Source: Pantanalinema sp. GBBB05
Lineage (GTDB): Bacteria > Cyanobacteriota > Cyanobacteriia > Leptolyngbyales > Leptolyngbyaceae
DNA length: 64,000 bases
NCBI GenBank assembly: GCA_016743235.1
Contig: VRZD01000018.1
Span: 62,001 to 126,000 of the forward strand
Reading direction: 5' to 3'
This document shows, piece by piece, positions 1 through 9,006 of this stretch; positions within the stretch are counted from its first letter, which is position 1, and every line of letters begins with the position of its first letter. The notes beneath the pieces were generated by a model. The model saw only the letters and a program-made list of their open reading frames with translations. It did not search any database and had not been told where the DNA came from. Both the position numbers and the translations under genes were made by a program.

Positions 1-1
1 T

Positions 2-1330
2 GAGCCTACTTATATCGAATATTTGCAGAAGATTCATCCCGACGATCGCGAGGTATTACAACACTATGTGATTGAAGCGATTACCCACGGAACTCCCTAT
101 ACAATCGACTATTGCGCCATTTTACCTGATGGCTCAATCCGCTACCATGAAGGGCGAGGCGAAGCAGAGCAAAATGCCCAGGGACAGGTAATTCGGCTAT
201 TGGGAACAGCGTTGGATATTACCGATCGCAAACAAACGGAATTAGAATTGCAACGAGCCAAAGAAGCGGCTGAGATAGCTAATCAAGCCAAAAGCTTGTT
301 CCTAGCCAACATGAGTCATGAACTCCGGACTCCGCTAAACGTGATCCTCGGCTTTACGCAATTGATGCACTGCGACACCACCTTGAAGCCAGAATATCAA
401 GAGAATCTGCGGATTATGCATCGTAGTGGCGATCATTTGTTGAGCTTGATTAATGACATCCTGGATTTATCCAAGATTGAGGCTGGACGACTGATCTTAA
501 AAGAGAAGAGCTTTGATTTGGTTGATTTCCTTCATGGTCTACAGGAGATGTTTCGGGAGCAAGCCGAACAAAAAGAAGTGGCATTTCGAGTGGAATTTGC
601 GGCTGACTCGCCACAGTATATTGTTACGGATCCCAGCAAACTCCGCCAAATTTTGATCAATCTCCTTAGTAATGCCATCAAATTTACCCAGAGCGGTAAG
701 GTGGTATTGAGAGTCAGGGTTAGCCAAGGTCGGGAAGATGGGGGAGATCGGGAAGAACAGCAACTCTATACCTCACCGCCCTCACCCCGGTCGCTCATGC
801 TTTACTGCGAGGTGGAAGACACCGGAATTGGCATCGCTGCCACAGAACTATCGACCATCTTCGATGCATTTGCTCAGGCACAAGCAGGTAAAGCAGCGCT
901 GGAAGGTACAGGGCTAGGGTTAACCATTAGTCAGAAACTAGTGCGTTTGCTGGGAGGTGAGTTGACTGTTCGGAGTCAATTAGGTCAGGGGAGTACGTTT
1001 CAGTTTTGGGTTCCAGTGGGTTGGGCAGACAGCGCAACTTCTTCAATCCAGTCTGAACAGATTGATCATCCATTCAGGCTGACCTTTAGGTCTGACGATC
1101 GAGCATTACCGCTCCGACTGCAAGCATCCGCCCTGCAAGTGATGTCATCGGATTGGATTACGGCTCTATACCAGGCAGCTTTAAATTGTGATGATGAAGC
1201 TGTCCTGGAACTGGTTGATCAGATTCCTGCCGAAGCGACTCAATTAATTAATGGCTTAACCAAGCTAGCTCGAAGTTACAAATTCGAAGTCATTGTGCAA
1301 CTTGCCCAAACTTATTTCACTTCTGCCTAA
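2..1330 (+). CDS. Sensor histidine kinase, 5' truncated by window (PAS-HisKA-HATPase-tail)
   Basis: The reading frame is open to the window edge, and residues before the first possible start (TTG at 23) continue a PAS fold, so the gene begins outside the window. Visible parts, numbered from the TTG, are the end of a PAS/PAC domain (HPDDRE to about residue 70), a coiled linker, a HisKA domain with H-box HELRTPLNVILGF near residue 100, and HATPase_c with N-box KLRQILINLLSNAIKF, G1 DTGIGIA and G2 GTGLGLTIS. The last ~70 residues form a helical tail shared with five other kinases here. No receiver lies between ATPase and tail, unlike the next gene. The protein should autophosphorylate on the H-box His. 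It is 26 bp upstream of the next kinase and probably co-transcribed. Confidence 0.93.
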   Translation, partial: EPTYIEYLQKIHPDDREVLQHYVIEAITHGTPYTIDYCAILPDGSIRYHEGRGEAEQNAQGQVIRLLGTALDITDRKQTELELQRAKEAAEIANQAKSLFLANMSHELRTPLNVILGFTQLMHCDTTLKPEYQENLRIMHRSGDHLLSLINDILDLSKIEAGRLILKEKSFDLVDFLHGLQEMFREQAEQKEVAFRVEFAADSPQYIVTDPSKLRQILINLLSNAIKFTQSGKVVLRVRVSQGREDGGDREEQQLYTSPPSPRSLMLYCEVEDTGIGIAATELSTIFDAFAQAQAGKAALEGTGLGLTISQKLVRLLGGELTVRSQLGQGSTFQFWVPVGWADSATSSIQSEQIDHPFRLTFRSDDRALPLRLQASALQVMSSDWITALYQAALNCDDEAVLELVDQIPAEATQLINGLTKLARSYKFEVIVQLAQTYFTSA

Positions 1331-1356
1331 TTCACTTTTAACCAAACTTTGGTTCC

Positions 1357-4300
1357 ATGACTCTTCCTCCTCACCGTCGTTGGTTTAACTGTTCTTGGCA
1401 GCAAGCTCCGTTGTCTCTCGTGCTGATTGTGCCATTTGTGTTGCAGACGGTGGGGGCAGTGGGTCTGGTCGGCTATCTGTCGTTTCAGTCTGGGCAAAGA
1501 GCCGTAGAAGACTTGGCAAACCAAATGATGGCAGCCGTTGGGGAACGAATCTGCGATCGCCTCGCTCGTTACTTACACACCTCTCAAGAAGTCGTAACAG
1601 CCAATCGGTTAGCGGTAGCGCAAGGAACTCTCAATCTACAGGACTCGAACCAACTCCAGTACCAGTTATGGCAACAGATGCTTTTGCATCCGACCCTCGG
1701 TTCCAGTGGATTTTGGGACACGCAAGGCAAATCGATAACATATGGTCGCATTCTCTCAGAGCAAGAGCGGCAGTTTGCCAGCAAACTCGTGGGTCGAAAC
1801 TTAGCTCTGGGGACAATGTATTTTGCGACGACTGATCGTGGGCAGCACCGATTTTATCAAATTAGTGCAGATGGCAAGCCCCAGAAATTGGCTTATACCA
1901 TCAGTGATGATTCTCAGCCGATGGTCTGGTATCGTGATGCGCAAACTCTGGAGCAACCAGGCTGGTCATCCGTTATGGTGAATCGGATGATGCCAACGTT
2001 GCAACTTCAGGCATTAGCTCCGATCTATAGCTCAACCGGAAAATTTCGGGGAGTGTTTAATTCGAACAATTATTTTGTTGAAATCAACACATTCCTTCGT
2101 CAATTGAAGTTTTCAACATCGGGACAGGTGTTTATTGTTGAACGATCTGGCAATCTGATTGCTACATCTACATTAGAAATTCCCCATGTTGAGGTCAAGC
2201 CTGGACAACTCAAGCGTTTATTGGCAACAGATAGTCATGATGCCCAAACCCGAAGTATTGCTCAGCACTTAGTTAATCAATTTGGTAATCTTCGCCAATT
2301 GCCAACGCCCCAGCAATTACAAGTGACGATCGCTCAACAACACCACTTTGTTCGGGTCACGCCGTTTCGTGACTCAGCTGGCTTGGATTGGTTGATTGTT
2401 GTGGCTGTACCAGAATCTGAGCTAATGGGGCAGATTCAAGCAAATATTCATCAGACGATTCTGCTCTGTGTGGGCGCGTTGGGACTGGCAATCGGTTTAG
2501 GGCTGATTACGGCTAAACAGGTTACAGAGCGAATTGCCCAGATCAACCAGGCTAGTCAAGCCATGGCAGCTGGCGATCTGGAGCAAGCGTTGGCAACTGA
2601 AAGCTCGATCCGTGAATTAGCGGAACTTGCCCGATCGTTCAATCAAATGTCAGCTCAGGTTCGTCAGTCTTTCGATCAAGTTCAACTTGCTTTAGCGGGA
2701 TCCACCGAAAAATTTGCAACGGTCTTTCGCACTAGTCCTGACCCAATCCTCATCGTCACTCTGGCAGAAAGTCAAATTCTTGATGCCAACCAGCGATTAT
2801 TAGATTTTTATGGCTATTCCCCATCTGAGGTGATTGGTCATACCACATTAGAATTGGGACTATGGACTGATCCAGAAGTACGGTTGCAGTGTCGGCAGCA
2901 ATTGCTGCGGGACGGCAAAATCTACAACTTAGAAGCTGATACTCGCCTCCAGTCTGGTGATATTAAAACAGTGCTGCTATCAGCAGAAGTTTGCACGCTA
3001 GAAGACCAGGATTGTATTGTGGCTGTGTTACGGGACATCAGCGATCGTAAGGCGATCGAAATAACCCAAGCCCAAGCCCAGCAGGAGCTACAACAAGCAC
3101 TACAAGAGTTGACCCATCACGTAGATAATTCTCCCCTGGCAACAGTGCGGTGGGATCAAAATTTTCGGGTACAACGGTGGTCGCGGCAAGCAGAGGCAAT
3201 CTTTGGCTGGATGGCTGCAGAAGTCATGGGTAAAACCATGGATGAATGGCAATTTATCCATACAGATGATTTAGCGTCTGTTAACCAGGCGGCTGAGAAA
3301 TTACTCCATGGGCTCAGCAGCGTTTGCCAAAATCGCAATTATCACAAAGATGGGTCAGTCATCTATTGCGAGTGGTATAACTCCGTTCTAGTTGACGAAT
3401 CGGGCAAGCTCGTGTCGATTCTATCGCTGGTACAGGATGTGACTGCACGCCAGCAGGCTGAACTGGCACTGCGGGAATCAGAGGTCAAATTTTCCACGAT
3501 TTTCCATGCCAGCCCAGAGCCAGCCTGGATCGCGACTTTGGCAGAAGGCCGCTGTCTAAATGTGAATGACAGTCTGGTGCAGTTTTTAGGTTATGCCCGT
3601 GACGAAATCTTGGGGCGTACCTGCGTGGAGTTAGGGATGTGGCATTGCCCAGAGGACATGCAGCAGTTCCGCCAAGCATTGATCCAGACGGGACGCTTAC
3701 AGAATTTCGAAGTGAAGTTCTGTACTGTTGATGCGGTCAAAACTGTGTTGCTATCGGCTACCGTGAGTCAGTTAAACGGTCAAGATTGTGTCATTGGCGT
3801 CATTAATGATGTCACCGATCGCAAACGCTCAGAACAGGCACTACAAGCGAGTGAACAACGGCTCCAAGCGATTTTGGATTCTGCACCTCTGGCAATTTTT
3901 ATTAAAGATTTACAGGGTCGCTATGTGCAGGTGAATTCTGCCTATGAGCAAATGACCAGTTTGAGCCGTGCCCAGTTGATTGGCATGACGGACTACGATC
4001 TGCTGCCAACTGATTTTGCCGCCGAGTGCGAGGTCAGTGACCAAGCGGCGTTAACCGAAAAACGGACAGTTAGGTTTGAGGAGTCGGTGCCCTTTGTCGA
4101 TGGTTCTCGCTATTTATTAGTTACTAAATTTCCCTTGCTGGATCCGGCTGGAGAACCATATGCCGTTTGTGGCATTACCGTGGATTTAACCGATCGCAAG
4201 CGCTATGAAGAATCATTGCAGCAATATCAAAAGGTGGTAGCTGCTACGACAGATGCTATTTGTTTACTCGATCGCCATTACACCTATCAACTTGTAAACC

Positions 4301-6861
4301 AGTCCTACGCCACCTTACAAGGCTATTCCCCCGAAGCCTTAATTGGGCGTTCTGTACCCGAGATCATTGGCTCGCTCTTCTTTGACACCCCCATTCAGGA
4401 ACGACTCGATCGCTGTCTGGCAGGAGAAGTGATCAATTACCAGATGTGGTTTGCTTACCCCAAAGTTGGACGCCGCTTTCTGGACATTACCTACTCACCC
4501 CAACTGGATGCAGATGGTCATGTCTCCGGAGTTGTAGTCAGCATTCGAGATATTACTTCACTAAAACAGGTAGAAGCTGCGTTACGCCAAAGTGAACGTA
4601 AATTTAAGGGGGCTTTTGATACTCTATCGAGTGGATTGTGTTTGGTTTCCCCAGCCGGAGGTTTACAAGAAGTGAATGCGGCACTCTGTGAGTTGTTGGG
4701 CTACTCCGAAACAGAGTTGCTGACCCTGCGTCTGCAAGATATTGTGCATCCCGAGGATCATCGAGTTGGGCTGGAGTTTGCCGAGCAATTATTTGCCGGA
4801 GAAACCACAGGATATCGAGTGGAGCAGCGCTTTTTAACCAAGGAGCAGTGTAGTCTCTGGGGGTTGGTCAGTGTGGGGCTGCTGCGCGATCCTCAACAGC
4901 GTCCGTTGTATTTGATTGTCCAAATTACCGACATCAGCGATCGCAAACGGGCGGAAGAGGCACTGCGGCAAAGTGAAGCTACAAATCGGGCTTTGATTCA
5001 AGCCATTCCAGATCTACTGATTCGGATCCGTCAGGATGGCATCTACGTCGATGTGCAAAACACGGGAAATATTACTTTGTTGTATCCCCACCAAATGATG
5101 TCTGGGTGTAGTGTTTATGACAACTTGCCATTAGAACGAGCTGAGGAGCGGATGCGATACGTACGGCAAGCCCTCCAAACTCAAGCCCTCCAACTTTACG
5201 AATATCAATTAGAAATTAATCAGGTTATTCACTATGAGGAAGCCCGCGTCATTCCCTGTACTGATGATGAAGCGTTACTAATGATTCGGGATATCAGCGA
5301 TCGTAAATATGCTGAAATTGAACTCCAGCAGGCTAAAGAAGCGGCAGAGGCAGCGAACTATGCTAAGAGTTTGTTTTTGGCAAACATGAGTCACGAATTG
5401 CGCACTCCGTTGAATGTGGTGCTTGGTTTTGCCCAGTTGATGCAGCGAGATAGCTCTCTCAGTACTGAGCAACGAGAAAATCTACAAATTATGCGCCGGA
5501 GCAGTGAACATCTACTGAATTTGATTAACGACATCCTAGATTTATCCAAAATTGAAGCGGGACGGGTCAATCTAGAAGAGAAAACAGTTAATTTATTGGA
5601 TTTACTGCGAACTTTGCAGGATATGTTTCGCGATCGAGCCGAAGTTAAAAGGCTACGGTTCCATCTAGAACTGGCAGCAGATCTACCGATCGCGATCGTG
5701 GTAGATGCCAATAAATTGCGTCAGGTCTTGATCAATCTCCTAAATAACGCCATTAAATTTACTCAAACAGGTCAGATTACCTTACGAGTTTATGTGGGTC
5801 AGCAGGCACGTGAAGAAGATAGGGACAGTGAGGTAGATGGAGCAGTGATGACTTTATCTACCTCATCTCCCCACTCCTTCACCCTAGTTTTTGAGGTGGC
5901 AGATACCGGAGTCGGAATTGCATCTGAGGAACTCCCCACCATCTTCGATGCCTTTACTCAAGCCCAAGCCGGCAGAGTTTCCTTAGAAGGAACAGGTTTA
6001 GGGCTCACGATTAGTCAAAGACTAGTGCGATTAATGGGTGGGGAGATTGTCGTCTGTAGCCAGCTGGATCAAGGTAGTACATTTCGGTTTTGTATCCCGG
6101 TGCAAGTAGCGGCAGCGACAGATCTGCTTCCGCCCACTCAGGGACAGGTCGTTGGGTTAGCGCCAGATCAACCGTCTTACCGAATTTTAGTGGTAGATGA
6201 TCACTCAACAAATCGCCAGGTGTTAGTAAAATTACTGACGTCGATCGGGCTGGAAGTGCAAGAAGCAGCAGATGGGGAAGCCGCGATCGCACTGTGGCAG
6301 CAATGGCACCCCCACTTGATTTGGATGGATATCCGGATGCCAGGCATGGATGGGTACGAAACCGTGCAAATCATCCGAGCCAGTGAGCAAGCGAAGGTCG
6401 CATCATTAGCTAAAACAGTGATTATTGCACTCACAGCGCAGGCTTCGACCGCCGATCGAGCCCAAGCGTTCGCGATCGGGTGTGATGACTTTATTAGTAA
6501 ACCGTTACAAGAAGCAGAAATTTTTAGCAAAATGGCAACTCATTTGGGCATGTGTTACCTGTATGCAGACACAAGTACGCCCATTGCATCGACCACTCAG
6601 GTAGGGTTGCTAAACATCTGGACGGAACCGTCACTTTTGCCCCTGGATCCAATAGCCCTTCAAGTCATGCCAACCGAATGGATCATGACTTTATACAAAG
6701 CAGCATTAAATTGTGATGAAGAGGAGGTCTACCCCCTGATCCAGCAGATTCCCCTGGAATACACCGAGCTCATTGAAGGCTTAAATCGTTTGGTGCATGA
6801 CTATAAATTTGAGGTGATTGTACAGTTGACTGAACATTACCGCCCCTCTCAGGAGGCATAA
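1357..6861 (+). CDS. Giant hybrid histidine kinase: CACHE-like sensor, HAMP, 7 PAS, HisKA, HATPase, REC, tail
   Basis: A membrane segment (~residues 19-43) is followed by an extracytoplasmic domain of about 320 residues resembling dCACHE, a second membrane segment (~366-388), HAMP, and seven PAS/PAC domains starting near residues 451, 588, 709, 834, 956, 1080 and 1208. Next come HisKA (H-box HELRTPLNVVLGF, ~1345), HATPase_c (N-box near 1452; GTGLGLTIS) and a receiver (~1606-1730) with an intact phosphoacceptor in MDIRMPGMDG. The last ~75 residues are the shared helical tail. At 1834 residues it is very long even for cyanobacterial hybrid kinases. It should sense a periplasmic ligand plus cytosolic cues and pass phosphate from His to its own receiver. 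The output partner is not evident. The ATG follows the upstream kinase by 26 bp. Confidence 0.93.
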   Translation: MTLPPHRRWFNCSWQQAPLSLVLIVPFVLQTVGAVGLVGYLSFQSGQRAVEDLANQMMAAVGERICDRLARYLHTSQEVVTANRLAVAQGTLNLQDSNQLQYQLWQQMLLHPTLGSSGFWDTQGKSITYGRILSEQERQFASKLVGRNLALGTMYFATTDRGQHRFYQISADGKPQKLAYTISDDSQPMVWYRDAQTLEQPGWSSVMVNRMMPTLQLQALAPIYSSTGKFRGVFNSNNYFVEINTFLRQLKFSTSGQVFIVERSGNLIATSTLEIPHVEVKPGQLKRLLATDSHDAQTRSIAQHLVNQFGNLRQLPTPQQLQVTIAQQHHFVRVTPFRDSAGLDWLIVVAVPESELMGQIQANIHQTILLCVGALGLAIGLGLITAKQVTERIAQINQASQAMAAGDLEQALATESSIRELAELARSFNQMSAQVRQSFDQVQLALAGSTEKFATVFRTSPDPILIVTLAESQILDANQRLLDFYGYSPSEVIGHTTLELGLWTDPEVRLQCRQQLLRDGKIYNLEADTRLQSGDIKTVLLSAEVCTLEDQDCIVAVLRDISDRKAIEITQAQAQQELQQALQELTHHVDNSPLATVRWDQNFRVQRWSRQAEAIFGWMAAEVMGKTMDEWQFIHTDDLASVNQAAEKLLHGLSSVCQNRNYHKDGSVIYCEWYNSVLVDESGKLVSILSLVQDVTARQQAELALRESEVKFSTIFHASPEPAWIATLAEGRCLNVNDSLVQFLGYARDEILGRTCVELGMWHCPEDMQQFRQALIQTGRLQNFEVKFCTVDAVKTVLLSATVSQLNGQDCVIGVINDVTDRKRSEQALQASEQRLQAILDSAPLAIFIKDLQGRYVQVNSAYEQMTSLSRAQLIGMTDYDLLPTDFAAECEVSDQAALTEKRTVRFEESVPFVDGSRYLLVTKFPLLDPAGEPYAVCGITVDLTDRKRYEESLQQYQKVVAATTDAICLLDRHYTYQLVNQSYATLQGYSPEALIGRSVPEIIGSLFFDTPIQERLDRCLAGEVINYQMWFAYPKVGRRFLDITYSPQLDADGHVSGVVVSIRDITSLKQVEAALRQSERKFKGAFDTLSSGLCLVSPAGGLQEVNAALCELLGYSETELLTLRLQDIVHPEDHRVGLEFAEQLFAGETTGYRVEQRFLTKEQCSLWGLVSVGLLRDPQQRPLYLIVQITDISDRKRAEEALRQSEATNRALIQAIPDLLIRIRQDGIYVDVQNTGNITLLYPHQMMSGCSVYDNLPLERAEERMRYVRQALQTQALQLYEYQLEINQVIHYEEARVIPCTDDEALLMIRDISDRKYAEIELQQAKEAAEAANYAKSLFLANMSHELRTPLNVVLGFAQLMQRDSSLSTEQRENLQIMRRSSEHLLNLINDILDLSKIEAGRVNLEEKTVNLLDLLRTLQDMFRDRAEVKRLRFHLELAADLPIAIVVDANKLRQVLINLLNNAIKFTQTGQITLRVYVGQQAREEDRDSEVDGAVMTLSTSSPHSFTLVFEVADTGVGIASEELPTIFDAFTQAQAGRVSLEGTGLGLTISQRLVRLMGGEIVVCSQLDQGSTFRFCIPVQVAAATDLLPPTQGQVVGLAPDQPSYRILVVDDHSTNRQVLVKLLTSIGLEVQEAADGEAAIALWQQWHPHLIWMDIRMPGMDGYETVQIIRASEQAKVASLAKTVIIALTAQASTADRAQAFAIGCDDFISKPLQEAEIFSKMATHLGMCYLYADTSTPIASTTQVGLLNIWTEPSLLPLDPIALQVMPTEWIMTLYKAALNCDEEEVYPLIQQIPLEYTELIEGLNRLVHDYKFEVIVQLTEHYRPSQEA

Positions 6862-6982
6862 ACCCTTTACTGCCACAAGATTGTCATGTTTGCTGACTAA
6901 ACTATGGACGAGTCGTTCTATCCCTGTGTCGGACGGAACTACTACAGCCGTTTTAGTAGTAGTCCAGGTAAGGATTTGAGAA

Positions 6983-8656
6983 ATGGCACATGTTCAAGTC
7001 AGTTCACATAAAATTTTATGGAAAGGGTGGTTACAGCGATTTTCGCCAACCAAAGTCAGGTCATGGACTAAACCAAAATGGCAGTATATCTATTACGTGC
7101 TAGCTGCGTTTGATATCCTAGCCATTTCAGCTAGTTTGTATTTGAATCATCAAATTACCAACATTCACACTCAGTCAGTTGAAATTAATCAAGAATGGGC
7201 AACTCGACTGCATCGTTATGCCGAATTAGGACAGTTGGCAGCTGATGTCAATGCCCCAGGGAACGATGTGTTTAATTCCCACAATGTGACCGTAGAGTCC
7301 AAGCGATTAAACCTAGCGTTATCTCACTTTCAGCAACAGCTAATCGTGTTGCGTCAAGAATTAGAAGCCCATGTTAATCCTCTGCAAGCAGCACCTCTAT
7401 TGCAGGATTTTACAGCGATCGAAACAGCCATGACAGCGATGGTAAACGAGGCTAACTTGATTTTTGCCTCGTTCCAACAGCAACAGCCGGAGGCAGCCGG
7501 CAAACGGATGGCGACGATGGATCGCAAGTATTATCAAGTTAATCAAATGTTGGCAACATTGCGACAGAATGTTGCAGTGATACAGCAGCAAGTATTTAAT
7601 CAACAAAAACAAGAGACAGATGCTCTAAAACAGTATGAGTATGCGATTGCTGCCACCATTCTAGCGATTGTGATTAGTGTGGCATTGTATGGACATCAAT
7701 TAGCTCATCAAGTTCAGACCAATGTGCAAGAGAAGGAAGCCTCAATTTTTAAACTACAACAAGCAGAATTGTGCTTGCGCGAACAGACCTTTCAGTTAGA
7801 ACGATCGTTTACAGAGCTGCAACAGATGCAGTTACGGTTAGTAGAATCTGAAAAAATGTCAGCTTTGGGGGTATTGGTAGCAGGAGTTGCCCATGAGATT
7901 AATAATCCGATTAATTTTATTCATGGTAATGTCCGCTATGTTGGAGAATATTCCCAGGGATTACTGGAATTGGTTCAGCTTTATCATCAGCAGTTTCCCC
8001 AAGCTTCACCCCAGATCCAAGCCAAAATCGACACCCTAGATTTAGACTTTCTGCAAGCTGATCTGCCGAAATTATTGGACTCGATGCAGCTAGGTACAAA
8101 TCGAATTCGAGAAATTGTTAAATCTTTGCGTAATTTTTCTCGATTAGACGAAGCCGAATTCAAATCAGTCAATATTCATGAGGGCATTGATAGTACACTA
8201 ATGATTTTGCATAACCGTTTAAAAGCAAAATCTGAACATCCAGAAATTGCAATTGTTAAGGAGTATGGTGCACTCCCCAACATTAAATGCTATCCTGGTC
8301 AGCTGAATCAAGTCTTTATGAATCTGTTTACGAATGCGATCGATGCCTTGGAAGAAGCACTCAATCAGCCTGAGTGGGGCGATCGGCAACCAACAATTTG
8401 GATCCGCACGGAAATGCTATCGTCCCAACGCATAGCGATCCGAATTATTGATAATGGTTCTGGAATTCCAGAACACTACCGTTCTAAGTTATTTGATCCC
8501 TTTTTCACCACGAAGCCAGTTGGTAAAGGCACAGGGCTGGGACTCTCAATTAGCTACCAAATTGTGGTAGAAAATCATGGTGGCAGGCTGAGATGTAACT
8601 CTCAGATCAATCGAGGTAGCGAATTTATCATTGAAATTCCGATCCTACAAGCTTAA
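6983..8656 (+). CDS. Membrane sensor histidine kinase (4-helix sensor, coiled coil, HATPase)
   Basis: Two membrane segments (about residues 37-55 and 213-232) enclose a helical extracytoplasmic sensor of about 155 residues. A coiled coil leads to a phosphoacceptor region GVAHEINNPINFI with His near residue 304. The HATPase_c domain has NLFTNAIDAL, DNGSGIP and GKGTGLGLSIS. This H-box class (HEINNP) differs from the HELRTP class of the neighbours, and the protein lacks PAS, receiver and shared tail, so it is a separate lineage. An imperfect hairpin (ACTACTA/TAGTAGT, 6938-6960) lies just upstream of the ATG; its role is unknown. No cognate regulator is adjacent, but the OmpR-type gene at 9007 is the next gene on the same strand. 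Confidence 0.92.
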   Translation: MAHVQVSSHKILWKGWLQRFSPTKVRSWTKPKWQYIYYVLAAFDILAISASLYLNHQITNIHTQSVEINQEWATRLHRYAELGQLAADVNAPGNDVFNSHNVTVESKRLNLALSHFQQQLIVLRQELEAHVNPLQAAPLLQDFTAIETAMTAMVNEANLIFASFQQQQPEAAGKRMATMDRKYYQVNQMLATLRQNVAVIQQQVFNQQKQETDALKQYEYAIAATILAIVISVALYGHQLAHQVQTNVQEKEASIFKLQQAELCLREQTFQLERSFTELQQMQLRLVESEKMSALGVLVAGVAHEINNPINFIHGNVRYVGEYSQGLLELVQLYHQQFPQASPQIQAKIDTLDLDFLQADLPKLLDSMQLGTNRIREIVKSLRNFSRLDEAEFKSVNIHEGIDSTLMILHNRLKAKSEHPEIAIVKEYGALPNIKCYPGQLNQVFMNLFTNAIDALEEALNQPEWGDRQPTIWIRTEMLSSQRIAIRIIDNGSGIPEHYRSKLFDPFFTTKPVGKGTGLGLSISYQIVVENHGGRLRCNSQINRGSEFIIEIPILQA

Positions 8657-9006
8657 TAAATTAACTGAAGTTCTGTGATCGCAGCCTACTGGGATGAGAA
8701 AGCTGGCATCTTGATTGACGACTGAAATCGATCAGGGTTTAATTTCTAATAAAATACCCGAGAGCATAAATCCATGGCTCAAATTGCCAAAGGTCACCCC
8801 AAGTAGGTTGATTTTGCCTCGCCTGCTTAAGGACAGGTCACTCGGCGATCGTTATTCTTAGCCAACTGAGGTATGCCCTAATAACGAGAATTTAACTAGT
8901 CTAAGGTAATGGTCTTAAGACAATAAATCCATTCTAACTAAGAATAGTTTGACCGCTCAAGGCATCATGGAGGTAGAGGATAGTAGGAGCAGCGATCTTT
9001 ATTACT
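8657..9006. other. Intergenic region, 350 bp, no gene seen
   Basis: I see no open frame with a plausible start and no RNA gene. It contains an 8-bp inverted pair (ATTCTTAG near 8853 and CTAAGAAT near 8938) spaced about 80 bp apart. It probably carries the promoter for the OmpR-type regulator starting at 9007. No clear -35/-10 pair could be chosen. Confidence 0.4.
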